Positions 11,779-21,502 of a stretch of DNA of 64,000 nucleotides are shown piece by piece. Positions within the stretch are counted from its first letter, which is position 1; every line of letters starts with the position of its first letter. The DNA lies in assembly GCF_902806685.2 (NCBI RefSeq), contig NC_048554.1, forward strand, positions 1,550,001 through 1,614,000. Reading direction: 5' to 3'. The DNA comes from Maniola hyperantus. Lineage: Eukaryota > Arthropoda > Insecta > Lepidoptera > Nymphalidae. The translations under genes were made by a program, and so were the position numbers. The notes beneath the pieces are model-generated. The model was not told the origin of the DNA. It saw only the letters and a list, made by a program, of their open reading frames with translations, and searched no databases.

Positions 11779-11970
11779 TAGAGCGGCAGAGAGTAATGTA
11801 CATCGGCCTTTAGATGCCTTTACATGACATTTAGGCTTTATAGAGCGTTGTCTCTGCCACTCATACCTATATGACGTTTTGTCAGTCTCAATGACAGAGA
11901 AAATGCTTAACAAATCTGCTATCTCCATGTAAAGGTCGATGTATATTACTTTTTGCCGCGTACTATAAAA
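11779..11970. mobile_element. MITE family F (GCGGCAGAAAGTAATGTACATC ends)
   Basis: The left end reads GAGAGTAATGTACATCGGCC and the right end GGTCGATGTATATTACTTTT-GCCGCG, inverted to each other. Inside is GAGCGTTGTCTCTG and its complement. Other copies are at 25927-26105 and 43016-43479. Confidence 0.8.
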
Positions 11971-12187
11971 TGTTTTTTTTTAAATAAAATTGAAAGTACA
12001 ATAAAAGTTTCTTATTTATTCAAACATTTTTATAACCTACGTTTATAACATTGTCATCTCATCGGGAATTCGATCCTGTGCACGCACCTCTAACTTTTTG
12101 GAGTTATGCAACACATTGTGAAGACAGCTTCAGGCCTGAGAGTTCTCTCCACAATGTTCTCAAAGGAGTGTGAAGTTTGTTAATCCG

Positions 12188-12252
12188 TACTGGACCAGAG
12201 TGGCAGACTATGGCCTAAAGTTTACGCCATAGTCTGCCACTCTGGTCCAGTA
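12188..12252. repeat. Perfect 27-bp hairpin
   Basis: Arms 12188-12214 and 12226-12252 are exact reverse complements (core GGACCAGAGTGGCAGACTAT) around an 11-base loop. It lies in a SINE-like stretch (GTGGCAGACTATGG is related to the GGTAGACT blocks near 43930) and probably arose by local inversion. Confidence 0.85.
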
Positions 12253-12285
12253 TGGATTTGACCCTAAACCCTTCTCATTCGACCT

Positions 12286-12456
12286 GTACAAGTCCCGCAA
12301 ATTTCTAATGCGCGTTGCCGCCATTTAAATGCCGTCAACACTAGACTGAAGTTTTGAGCTGATGATATATTTTTGTTTCGGCTGACGTCAAAACGAAGTC
12401 ATTTCGATGTTAATGAGACATGGTTCCAGCGCAATAGCAAATTGCGGGACTTGTAC
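12286..12456. mobile_element. MITE family P (AGTCCCGCAAAT ends)
   Basis: The ends are GTACAAGTCCCGCAAAT and ATTGCGGGACTTGTAC. The interior GCTGACGTCAAAA and GGTTCCAGCGC match the copy at 55264-55424 in macoilin intron 6. 12457-12999 has no supported gene. Confidence 0.8.
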
Positions 12457-12999
12457 TCAGTGAGTCGGCGATCGGTTGATGGTTTGGAAGAAAATAAAAG
12501 AAAAGTCAAGTCTGAATTTTTATTGCTGTTACAGCATCCGTTTATAATACAAACAAATATTATCGCTTACGTTTCACTAGTGAAAATTCAGATCGATCCG
12601 CTTGTAGGGTCAGCAAAAAACCTAAGTTTGTGCACCCGCCAGTACAAGCGACTATGAATGTGTGCATACTTAGCTTTGTTGCTGACTGTACCATTCCGTT
12701 ACATCTCGTCCCTCATATTCAGGAGAAGTTGTTCATGAAAAAATATACATCGAAGCCTATGCTGCTGATTACATTCCTTGTTTAGAAAAAATACGATGTG
12801 CCTCGATCATTAAAGTAAACGATACGCTGTCAAAGTGTCCATAAAAACTTGTACCTACGCGCACTTGTTTGCGATAGTTTTTTGTTTGCCAATCCACACT
12901 TGGCCAGCATGGTGGATTATGGCCAAACTCTTCTCATTCTGAGAGGAGACCCTCAGTATTGGGCCGGCGCAGGGTTGATCACGATGATGATGCGGGTTA

Positions 13000-13293
13000 C
13001 AGTACGCTTAGTATAAGATTTTACGTCTCACCAATCGTTGATAGAATTCGAGAAACGAAACACAATACCGTCAAAGTAAAACGAACCTAAAGTGCCATGA
13101 ATTAAGGTAAAAAATTCCATGCCACAGAATTTAATTTCGCAACGTTTCCGCTTGGAGCGCTGGCTGTAGATGTGAAGACAAACTTGAGCATTAAAACAAG
13201 GGAGTTAAGATCCAGTTTACTATAATGCGGAAGTTTTTCGACACTCGAATACTATCAACGTTGGTTAGACATAAAATCTCGTATAAAGCGTAC
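13000..13293. mobile_element. MITE family G, diverged copy
   Basis: Inverted ends (CAGTACGC ... AAGATTTTACGTCTCACC and GGTTAGACATAAAATCTCG ... GCGTAC). The centre TTTCCGCTTGGAGCGCT matches the copy at 43046-43340. Reading frames within it are incidental. 13294-13696 shows nothing identifiable. Confidence 0.75.
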
Positions 13294-13696
13294 AGAAGTG
13301 TGAGAGCTTACTCCCGCAACGAGCCGTCTCAGTCAAGGGGTACACCCCTTGGCAAGGGGAAGAAAGTCAATATGATTCTTTCACAATGCAGCAATATGCT
13401 TTGCCAAGCTATAAAAAATACAAACAAATGTAGGTTGAAAGAAACAAGAAAAACATATGTTTGCATATTTTTTTAGTTCTGCTATAAACAACAACAACTA
13501 CCTATAGAATAATTCTTATAAACTCAAAATGCTTTTTCGATTAGATCTTGAATGGGACTGCATATTTTGTACTTTAATGATCGAAGCCGATATATAAATG
13601 ACACCCAAATGTAATGCTAGATTAAGTACTTCAAGTCCGCAAACCTTGGGAGGTTTTCACAATAAAATAATATCATCTAGCGACATCGCCCACGGC

Positions 13697-13832
13697 GACT
13701 TTTTGTAGCGATACAGTCGCAGCGTATCTTGGACGCGATACTGTATCGCGACGGTAGAGATAGAGAATCGTGAGCGAAAGTATACAAGTATCGCGACCTT
13801 TTTTTGCGGCTGTATTGCTGCAAAAAGTCGCG
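13697..13832. repeat. Imperfect fold-back, GCGACTTTTTGTAGCGATAC arms
   Basis: The left arm GCGACTTTTTGTAGCGATAC pairs imperfectly with GTATTGCTGCAAAAAGTCGC at the right end, and a second CGATACTGTATCG palindrome lies inside. MITE-like and non-coding. Confidence 0.65.
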
Positions 13833-13846
13833 GTAGCCGATCTTTA

Positions 13847-14319
13847 GGCCGCGATTACACCTGTATGACTGGGGGCACACGATGCGTCGCGGCGCCGCAC
13901 CGCAAAGATTTCACCGTAACAGCGGGCACACGAGTGGTACGGCGCGCCGTAACGTTGTTATGTCGCAGCGGCGCCGTAGCAGAGTTGGACAGTGTCTTTC
14001 CTTGTGACGCATAAACAACTGAGCGGTGCCGCTTCGACGTCGCAATGCATTCACCCCTCCCCGCCTCGTCTCCGTGGTTGCCCGGTGCGGCGCCGGAGCG
14101 CATCGTGTGACATGCCACAGATATTTCCATGTAAGACGACGCAGCGACACCGCGCCAGCGCCGCACCGCCGCCGCAACGCATCGTGTGCCCCCGCTCTAA
14201 CTAACGTAATTAATTTAATAATGCAAATGTACTTACAAGAGGTTTAGATTAGTAAATTAGTCGTAAGTAAGCTACGTAAGCTACTTACGTGAGTAAAACT
14301 TATAGGCGTAATCGCGGCC
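13847..14319. mobile_element. Harbinger-like MITE with a nested GC-rich fold-back
   Basis: The ends GGCCGCGATTACACC and GGCGTAATCGCGGCC are inverted and flanked by TTA on both sides (13844-13846, 14320-14322), consistent with the 3-bp TWA duplication of PIF/Harbinger elements. Inside, 13871-14193 is another fold-back with ends GGGGGCACACGATGCG and CGCATCGTGTGCCCCC. Several 60-100-codon frames here are by-products of the GC-rich palindrome. Confidence 0.75.
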
Positions 14320-14322
14320 TTA

Positions 14323-16026
14323 GAAATACCGGTCGACTATTTCCGTATTTGAACTTCGATACCTACCTACATAACCGCCAAGAAATATTTTATGGGGAAG
14401 TCGAGTAATAGAAACAGAATTTAACCTCAACCTGTATATTTATAAAACAAAATTATGTATAAACAAAATCGTTAAATTGCCATTTGCGTAATATTGTATT
14501 TACTTATTTAAAAATACGAACATAGCCGATCGACATTTTTAAAATGTGTCTTGACTTCGAAGGCAGTGCGCATTCGGAAACCGGATGAAATAAAAAAAAA
14601 AAATTAACATCTAAAAAACTTAGGATACAAAATTTCAAGGCCCGTTTACACCGCAACAGTACGACAATAAATCCAAGTAACGGCACGAGCTCCTGGCACC
14701 GGTAGACGCGTGTAAACCGACCTTTAAAAGACTAGAGTAATAACACAATCTCATATTTTAATACAACGGTTACAATTCCGATATAACTGATACCCAGTGT
14801 GCGTTATTTTACATTTTATGTTTACCATCTTGTGATGTCGGTATGTGACTTTGTAAACAAAATACAAGTCCACAAAAACATTGCCCTAAGCTTAGCCTAG
14901 TGTAAGTTTTAAAGCCAAAAACAAGTCGTCAGAGTTATATGGAGAAGTCAAACCATGATGACCATAGCTATTCCATACCTAACCTCACTCCTCACAAACT
15001 TGCGTAGTTATTTACTGGTTTTTAAATTAATAATAATTGTACTTGTACTATAATATAAATGCAACAGGACTTTTGTAAATGTTAAAAAGAGCATATATGC
15101 AACGAATTAACAGAGGAAGCATATGTGATTTCAGTTCACATTACAAATAAAATATGCGTCAATCGTATATCATATATATTAACATGACAGTAAAAATGTG
15201 GACTATACTTAACTTCAATTTTTTTAAAGAATGTTTTAATTAATCGAAAAATATAAAACGAAAAGGTGACTGACTGATCTATCAACGCACAGCTGAAACT
15301 ACTGGACGGATTGGGCTGTAATTTGGCACGCAGATAGCTATTATGACGTAGGCATCCGCTAAGGGATTTTTGGAAATTCAACCCCTAAGGAAGTAAAATA
15401 GTGGGTTGAAATTTTTGAAGTTCACGCGGACGAAGTCGTGAGCATAGGCTAGTTAATTATTATAATTATAAATTGTGTGTTTTCTAATAAAGTTTCAGTC
15501 CGATTAATGATACTCGATTACGGTCTTGGTAACTCAAAATGGTTAACACCCACTGCAATTTTTGGCTCTATCATTTGTATGGGATTACGTAACAGAGAGA
15601 GAGAGAGAGAGAGAGCTATACTAACTTCCTTCCGCGGATAGGGTATATAGTAAAGTAACCAATAGTCCACAATTTTGTCAATGTTAAGCGACACAAAATA
15701 AAATGGTAAGTTTCATGTTGATAAATAAATTGACGTCAAAATGCCTGACCTCAAAAATTCTTCGTATTTAGTTTGGGGTGATAAAAACTTGAATGATCAT
15801 TTTACGGAACGGACGTCGTTCAAGTCACAAATAAACTCTACTTGTCATGTCAAGTTAACAACTGTCAAGTTGCATGTCCGCCATTTTTATTTTTTTATCT
15901 TCAACAAATTAGCGTAGCGTCCCATCATAGTACCAATTTTTTTTAACTAAGCTCGATCGATTAATACTTTTAAAACGTTAATAAATTTTTCTATTAACGA
16001 TATTAGAAATTAAAATCACACGTTTA
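14323..16026. other. Gene-free stretch with one family C repeat
   Basis: An inverted family C copy lies at about 15251-15454 (GACTGACTGATCTATCAACG ... CGTGAGCATAGGCTAGTTA). Repeat L lies at about 15545-15655 with a GA microsatellite near 15594-15615. Otherwise AT-rich with no exon I can support. Confidence 0.6.
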
Positions 16027-16194
16027 AAACTGGAATTCATAGCCAAGATAGGGGTTTCTTTAGGGGACAATTCAGACGGCATGTATCATATTCAACCTAT
16101 ATGCGTTGCATAAAGGTTGGATAGGACACAATAATAATGTCGTCTGATTGGTCCCCTAAAGAACTCCCTAGCTTGACTATGAATTCCAGCGTTA
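16027..16194. mobile_element. Fold-back MITE (CTGGAATTCATAGCC ends)
   Basis: Ends CTGGAATTCATAGCCAAGAT and GCTTGACTATGAATTCCAG are inverted. A second inverted pair, TTTAGGGGACAATTCAGACG and CGTCTGATTGGTCCCCTAAA, is in register inside. No coding capacity. Confidence 0.75.
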
Positions 16195-16235
16195 GAGCGT
16201 TGTGCACTCATCCGTATTCGGTTTGTATCCGTGAT

Positions 16236-16372
16236 TCTTTTTTTTAATAGAGATAGCGAGTAAACGAGCAGGCGGTCACCTGACATGAACATTTGCAGCA
16301 CCAGAGGAACCGCCGATGCGTTGCCGGCCTTTTAGGAATCTGTTGGCCCGCCCCTTGAATAACCCCATGGTT
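16236..16372 (-). repeat. Repeat family J, inverted copy
   Basis: Carries AAACGAGCAGGCGGTCACCT, GAACATTTGCAGCACCAGAG and CGATGCGTTGCCGGCCTTTT, the reverse complement of 1682-1838. Confidence 0.75.
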
Positions 16373-16401
16373 CTACGTGGCCGTCATAGAAATACGTACT
16401 C

Positions 16402-16443
16402 ATTCGGTTCGATTATTACGGAATCGTAATAATCGAACCGAAT
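16402..16443. repeat. Perfect 18-bp hairpin
   Basis: ATTCGGTTCGATTATTAC is followed by a 6-base loop and its exact reverse complement. No element around it was identified, so it may be the relic of a very short MITE. Confidence 0.85.
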
Positions 16444-16903
16444 CATCGTTATTATTAGGGCACAAACGCCCTGAGTGATAATTTTTAAGTCTTGGTCAAA
16501 CACAAAGTAGCCATTGTACTACAAAGTAGCTTGTGGTAGCCGCTGCGATTTGACCCAGGCCTTAATAAGTCAGTTTCAACAATTAACTTTCTTCTATACC
16601 TTGTATAAAGCATAGTACTTACACGATTTGTAAATTATAGATAGACATAGACTTATATGCTTAAAATATAGATAAAACACCCTAAATTATTTCAAATTAG
16701 CTGAATAATACATTAACGAATATTCGAAAACATACTTAAAAGACACGGTAGTGAAGGATAACGACCGAAGAATTTCACCATAGTAAAGCCGTCGTCCACC
16801 ACAGTCGGTCACAAATTATTCTTGCAATCGCAACTTGTTCCATTACTTTTACAATTGTTGACATATTTTAGTGATTCTTTCATATTTTTGTTTTTTATAT
16901 AAA

Positions 16904-17120
16904 TCCATACTAATATAATAAATGCGAAAGTGTGTCTGTAAGTCTGTCTGCTAGCCTTTCACGGCCCATCCGTAAAACCGATTTTGATGAAATTTGGTAC
17001 AGATATAGCTTTCATCCCGGGGAAGGACATAATCTACTTTTTATCCCGGAAAATCAAAGAGTTCCCACGGGATTTTTAAAAACCTAAATCCACGCGGACG
17101 AAGTCGCGGGCATCAACTAG
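16904..17120 (-). repeat. Repeat family A, inverted copy
   Basis: Runs from CCATACTAATATAATAAATG through AATTTGGTACAGATATAGCT and TTTTATCCCGGAAAATCAAA to GAAGTCGCGGGCATCAACTA. Copies at 21903, 22888, 35973, 40800 and 56715 share this order. 17121-18028 shows nothing I can name except a family E end at about 17300. Confidence 0.85.
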
Positions 17121-18028
17121 TCTTATATAAGGTCTTGGTCACGTCATAACTTGGGAACGAGTGGACCAAATTGGATAATTCTTTTTTTGTTGTGTTTGTA
17201 ATTGTTAAGGTTTATATGAAAGATATTTTTTGGAAAATCCACGGGAAAAAACAGTTCCGGCGGGACGCGGGCAACAACTAGTTCAATAAGTTGCTATCTC
17301 GACCTGTCGCGTACTATACAGACGATTCGGTGTTCAGCCATATGCCGACTCGACACGCGTCTCATTGAGTCACATCGCGTATCATAAGTATGTTTCCACC
17401 CTAAAGGTAACCAATGATGGACGCTACGCGTGAAACGAGACAATTAGACTAAAACGTCAATAAAACTACACTTTAATACAAGGAGAAGACTCAAATCCAA
17501 TCTCATTTTTGTACAATATATCACATAATAAATTTGAAAAGAACACGTCTCTAATTATTGCAGCAGCGGTTTTGTTTCGTTCTTAATGAAAAATGTTAAA
17601 AAAATATGCAATATTCGAATAGTCCATGTAAGTTACAAGAGGAATTCATAAATATAACCAAATAAAAATAATGATTTTATTTGTTATTTGAGCGGAGATA
17701 TGAAATGTAGCGAACTAAACAAAAAGTGATATAACTTTTGCATTAAAAACGACGATAGCATGTTAATGGAAAGAGAGTCCGTGTGCGCAGATTGATAAAA
17801 TCACTGATAAAAAATGGAATTTTTTTATTCTATTAATATTTTAGTTAAAGCTTTTAGTACAGCAGAATTGCTTAAGATGTTAAAAAAAATGTATAAAAGT
17901 AAAATCTAATTCTAAAAATTATTATGTTGGCAACACTCTCGCTTAAGTTTAAAAGTTTGGACAAGTTAAGAGTAATAAAAAACTTTAGTTGGACTATTGT
18001 AGGTAGGTATATGTAACAAATAGGTACG

Positions 18029-18672
18029 TCACTTAATATAAATGCAAAAGTGTATCTGTCCGTCAGTCACCCTTTGTGCTGAACCGCTAACATCCTTCCT
18101 TTATATTCAATCTATCTGTAATCTGTAGATAAGTACGCGCAACATTATTTTTCAGAAATTCTATTGTCCTTTTTAACAACTAACAACGCAGATAAGATAA
18201 CTTATCACTACCAACCAATTACAAACGAAACTATGTTTTCTAACTGAATTTCGAATGTTTTTGATACATGTTGTTGATTGGTTGGTGGCTGAAAATGCTT
18301 CACGCCCACTGAGATTGTCGGCTCTGTCATTTGTATGGGATTACGTGACAGAAAGAGCGTTATACTAACTTATTTTCATGGATAGAGTTTATTATAGATA
18401 GATTGAATATTGAGAACGTATGTAAAGGTATGATTCTGAACCACGCTGCACGCAGTAGTGCCGCGACAGCACCGCTGCGTGCAGCGTGCCTTCGGAATCA
18501 TACCTTTAGGCTAAACCGTTTGTTGAATTTGGCACAGACGTATAGCTTGCATTCTGGAGACAGACATAGGCTAGTTTTTACTACCTACGTTAAAACGGGA
18601 AAATCAGGAAGATTTAAAAAATACATAAACTCAACGCAGACAAACTCGCGAGTGACAGCTAGTAATTTTATC
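18029..18672 (-). repeat. Diverged family A repeat split by other fold-backs
   Basis: The start (ATAAATGCAAAAGTGTATCT) and the end (AATTTGGCACAGACGTATAG ... GTGACAGCTAGT) of a family A copy are separated by a block at about 18104-18412 with inverted ATATTCAATCTATC ends, and by a 32-bp-arm hairpin at 18424-18507 (AAGGTATGATTCTGAACCAC and its near complement). At least two later insertions interrupted an older repeat. Confidence 0.6.
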
Positions 18673-19002
18673 AACCGCCGCTTACAATAAAAGTAGGTTG
18701 TAGGAGAGACAGTGGAAAGTTTTGAACAGGTGCTTGATAAAATCTGACTGCTTTTATAATTTATCATTATAAAAACAGCAGCCGCATCATCACTTTCCAT
18801 CAGGTGTGATTGCGGTCAAGCGTTTGCCTATAATTAATAATAAAAAAAAATTGTTCTTCTGTTATTAAAGTATGGAAAACGTTAAGGCCTAATTTGCCTG
18901 TTTAGGAAAGGAATAAACGTTTAATAAACTATGAACGAATGGCTTTTCTCACATGTAGTTTTGGTTGGTGTAGGTATATCTGTTTAGTTACTAGCTATAG
19001 AT

Positions 19003-19155
19003 CTATAGATCTATAGAGGATACCTTGACTTTACTCAGACTTAAGTTTCAGTTAAAATGAGACAGATCTATCTCAGTAATATAATGTAGTCTCGTTTTAA
19101 CAATGTCTTAAGTCTGAACAAAGTCAAAATACGCTCTATAGATCTCAGCCTTAGT
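19003..19155. mobile_element. MITE family M (GAGATCTATAGAGCG ends)
   Basis: Inverted ends GATCTATAGAGGATACCTTG and CGCTCTATAGATCTCAG with paired CAGACTTAAG blocks inside. Copies lie at 53425-53565 and partly near 43542. Confidence 0.7.
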
Positions 19156-21126
19156 CATAACTGCGGGCGCTATATCACCAAACTAGTCGGGTATACACTG
19201 ACCAAAATATTGCGGGAGTTTAGCCATTTATTCATCATAATAATTATTATATGCGTACCACAAACGACAGTTTAAACTCTAAAATAATACTTGCCAGCTT
19301 TTTTTATCAAGCACCTCCTATTAATTTGCCACCGTCTCTCGGGCTAGTACGAGTAGTAGGTACACAAGGTATTTAGGCTGTGCGCACATTGCTTACTATC
19401 GCTTGAGCGTCTAGCCTCTTTAGCAACCATAGCATCTAAAGAAGCTCAACCTTCTACTACTTCTACGGCAACTATGAAATGGGTCTGGCCATCAATTTTT
19501 ATAATTACAAGAAAAACTGTGTTTAAAAATAAGTAACAATGAAGATCAAATCTTTTCAGCTTGAAGTTTTTGTCAGAACATACGAGTTGTGAATTATGAT
19601 GTCACGACCGAGCAGCGTCGTATATACCCCCCCCCCCCCATCGCGCAAATTCAAAAAATATAATACTGCATGTATTGAAGTGAAATAAAAACGTCTCGAA
19701 TGCTTTTGGATGCCCGGGTCACCATTGAGTATCTTATTACAAGCGTGCTGCAGAAAACTAAATGCTCAGCTGCTAAATAGCGAGCGCTCAGGCGATACCA
19801 GCCAATGTGCGACCAGGTTATATCCAAATATTTCAATGATGAAAAAATAAACGCTCTGTTATCTATAGTACGTACAGTTTACAAAACTAACACACGTTAT
19901 CTCAGGGGTCCGGGCGTACCGATGTTTGTATGGGCGTTCTACAGGTGTTTCCACTTTTCTCGGACATTATGGGAATAGAAAAAAAAATCACAAAAGACAG
20001 TTTTAAGTATAATGCATAGAACGCACTCGCCATATTTGGTCTATGTGTCAACAAAAGTACGATTTTAATCCTAAAAGGCGATTGTCTAAAACCTGCATCA
20101 ATCATTATTATAATCTCAATTGTTCTGATTGGTTGAATTTGTGCATTAGTGAGCGAGCGTCAACCAATCAGAGGCAATTGCGATCGTGACATTGTAGCTG
20201 TCATTCTCCCGCAATCGCGCAGCTGATCAAATATGGTGAGTGAGTTCTCAAAATGTACGCACTATATCTCCTTTTGAGATTTCCTATACTGTCCGGAAGA
20301 AATAAAACACCATGTTAAATCAGTAACTTAAGTAACAAAATAAGATTAAAGTTATTCCTAAATATTTAGTTCGAATAGAGAACAAAAAAAATATTATTAA
20401 ACGATTGAGATCAGTGAAACGCATACAAAGATCGGTATGAAAGGCGGTTTTTGTTGTGAAGCTCTGGTTCCTATAGGGTAGGAGTTGGTGAACTGTTTAT
20501 ACCAAGTGCTTATGCTGATGTTTTCAATTAACTTTCAACAAGAGGAGGTTCTCAAATCAGTGCGATTTTTTTTATTGTATTATATATAAATTGGGTATTT
20601 GACTACATCAAAATAAATTATTTCTCAGTGATTATTAAATAGAATGTCTTCCAAAATACGTAAAATCCACGTCCTTTGTTAGTTTTAAGTGTAATAACCA
20701 TTTTAAATTATCGATTAAACTAAAAAAGTACGTCATTATGATGTGACGTCACATTCCAGTATTTCATATAATATCACGATATCACGCATACTAAGCGCGC
20801 GTTTTGACGTTTGATAAAAGTTACTGATTTGACTAGTTGTCAAATACCGAATTCTTTATAATATGATGCACAAATATAGACTTGACAGTGTAGCAGTTAC
20901 CATAGGTTCTTTTTTAGTTAAAGTAACTTGTAACTTTAACCAAGTGAAATGTGAAAAAAAAAACATTTTTGTTAATGAAACATGTTAAAATTTCAGAAAA
21001 TGTGACTTACACATAAAATAACCTTTTATTTTTTGGTTACTGAATTATTGTATGAACGCTAAATGATTCTTTTGCACAGTTTAAAAAGCACTTGGTACAA
21101 ATCGTCCACCACCTCCCAACCTACAA
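19156..21126. other. Gene-free AT-rich stretch downstream of macoilin
   Basis: It holds a 13-base C run at 19627-19639 and a block at about 20106-20230 (CAACCAATCAGAGGCAATTG, CGATCGTGAC) that resembles 7390-7450. I saw no splice-able coding frame. Confidence 0.5.
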
Positions 21127-21269
21127 ACGCGTGCCACTAAAGAAATTAATTGAAACGAAGCCGCGCTAATCATTCCGTCACACTCACATACTATACAGAT
21201 TAATACTGTGTAAATGAGACCGAATGATTAACGCCGTTATTTGCGATTCGTTTCTTTATTGGCACGCGT
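21127..21269. mobile_element. Fold-back MITE at the macoilin 3' end
   Basis: A 143-bp element with ends ACGCGTGCCACTAAAGAAA and TTTCTTTATTGGCACGCGT, and matching CTAATCATTCCGTC / GACCGAATGATTAA inside. It begins 52 bp beyond the macoilin stop codon, and its right arm supplies the nearest AATAAA on the minus strand. Confidence 0.8.
21255..21260 (-). terminator. MACO1: Likely macoilin polyadenylation signal AATAAA
   Basis: The first AATAAA after the macoilin stop on the minus strand, about 60 bases downstream, in the sequence GTGCCAATAAAGAAACG. It lies inside the terminal repeat of a MITE. That it is used is an inference from position. Confidence 0.5.
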
Positions 21270-21320
21270 AATACCTCGGATGCTCAGAGACGCTCAGGCC
21301 TAATACTCAGGGCTGAGCGC

Positions 21321-21502
21321 TCAGGCGTCTCCGCAGAGCTGCTTGGGCGTATATACGGTCGCGTTGGGGTCGAGCGGCGAGGCGTCCGAGCGCCGCAGCT
21401 TGGACACGGGGCCACCTCCCGGCGTCACCATCTCGTTTGGCATAACTGCCAGCATTTGAGCTTTCAGTTCCTCGATTTCCTTCTCCTGTCTTGATATTAA
21501 AC
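21321..21502 (-). CDS. MACO1: Macoilin exon 14 (end)
   Basis: Encodes ISRQEKEIEELKAQMLAVMP, a linker, and SPLDPNATVYTPKQLCGDA before TGA. The EI-x-x-LK-x-x-(I/M)-x-x-VMP and LDPNA-x-VY motifs match the family's C-terminus. Confidence 0.96.

Noticed and set aside
13855..14247. Arg/Ala-rich frames on both strands
   Set aside because: They lie in the GC-rich fold-back elements and arise from palindromic GC sequence.
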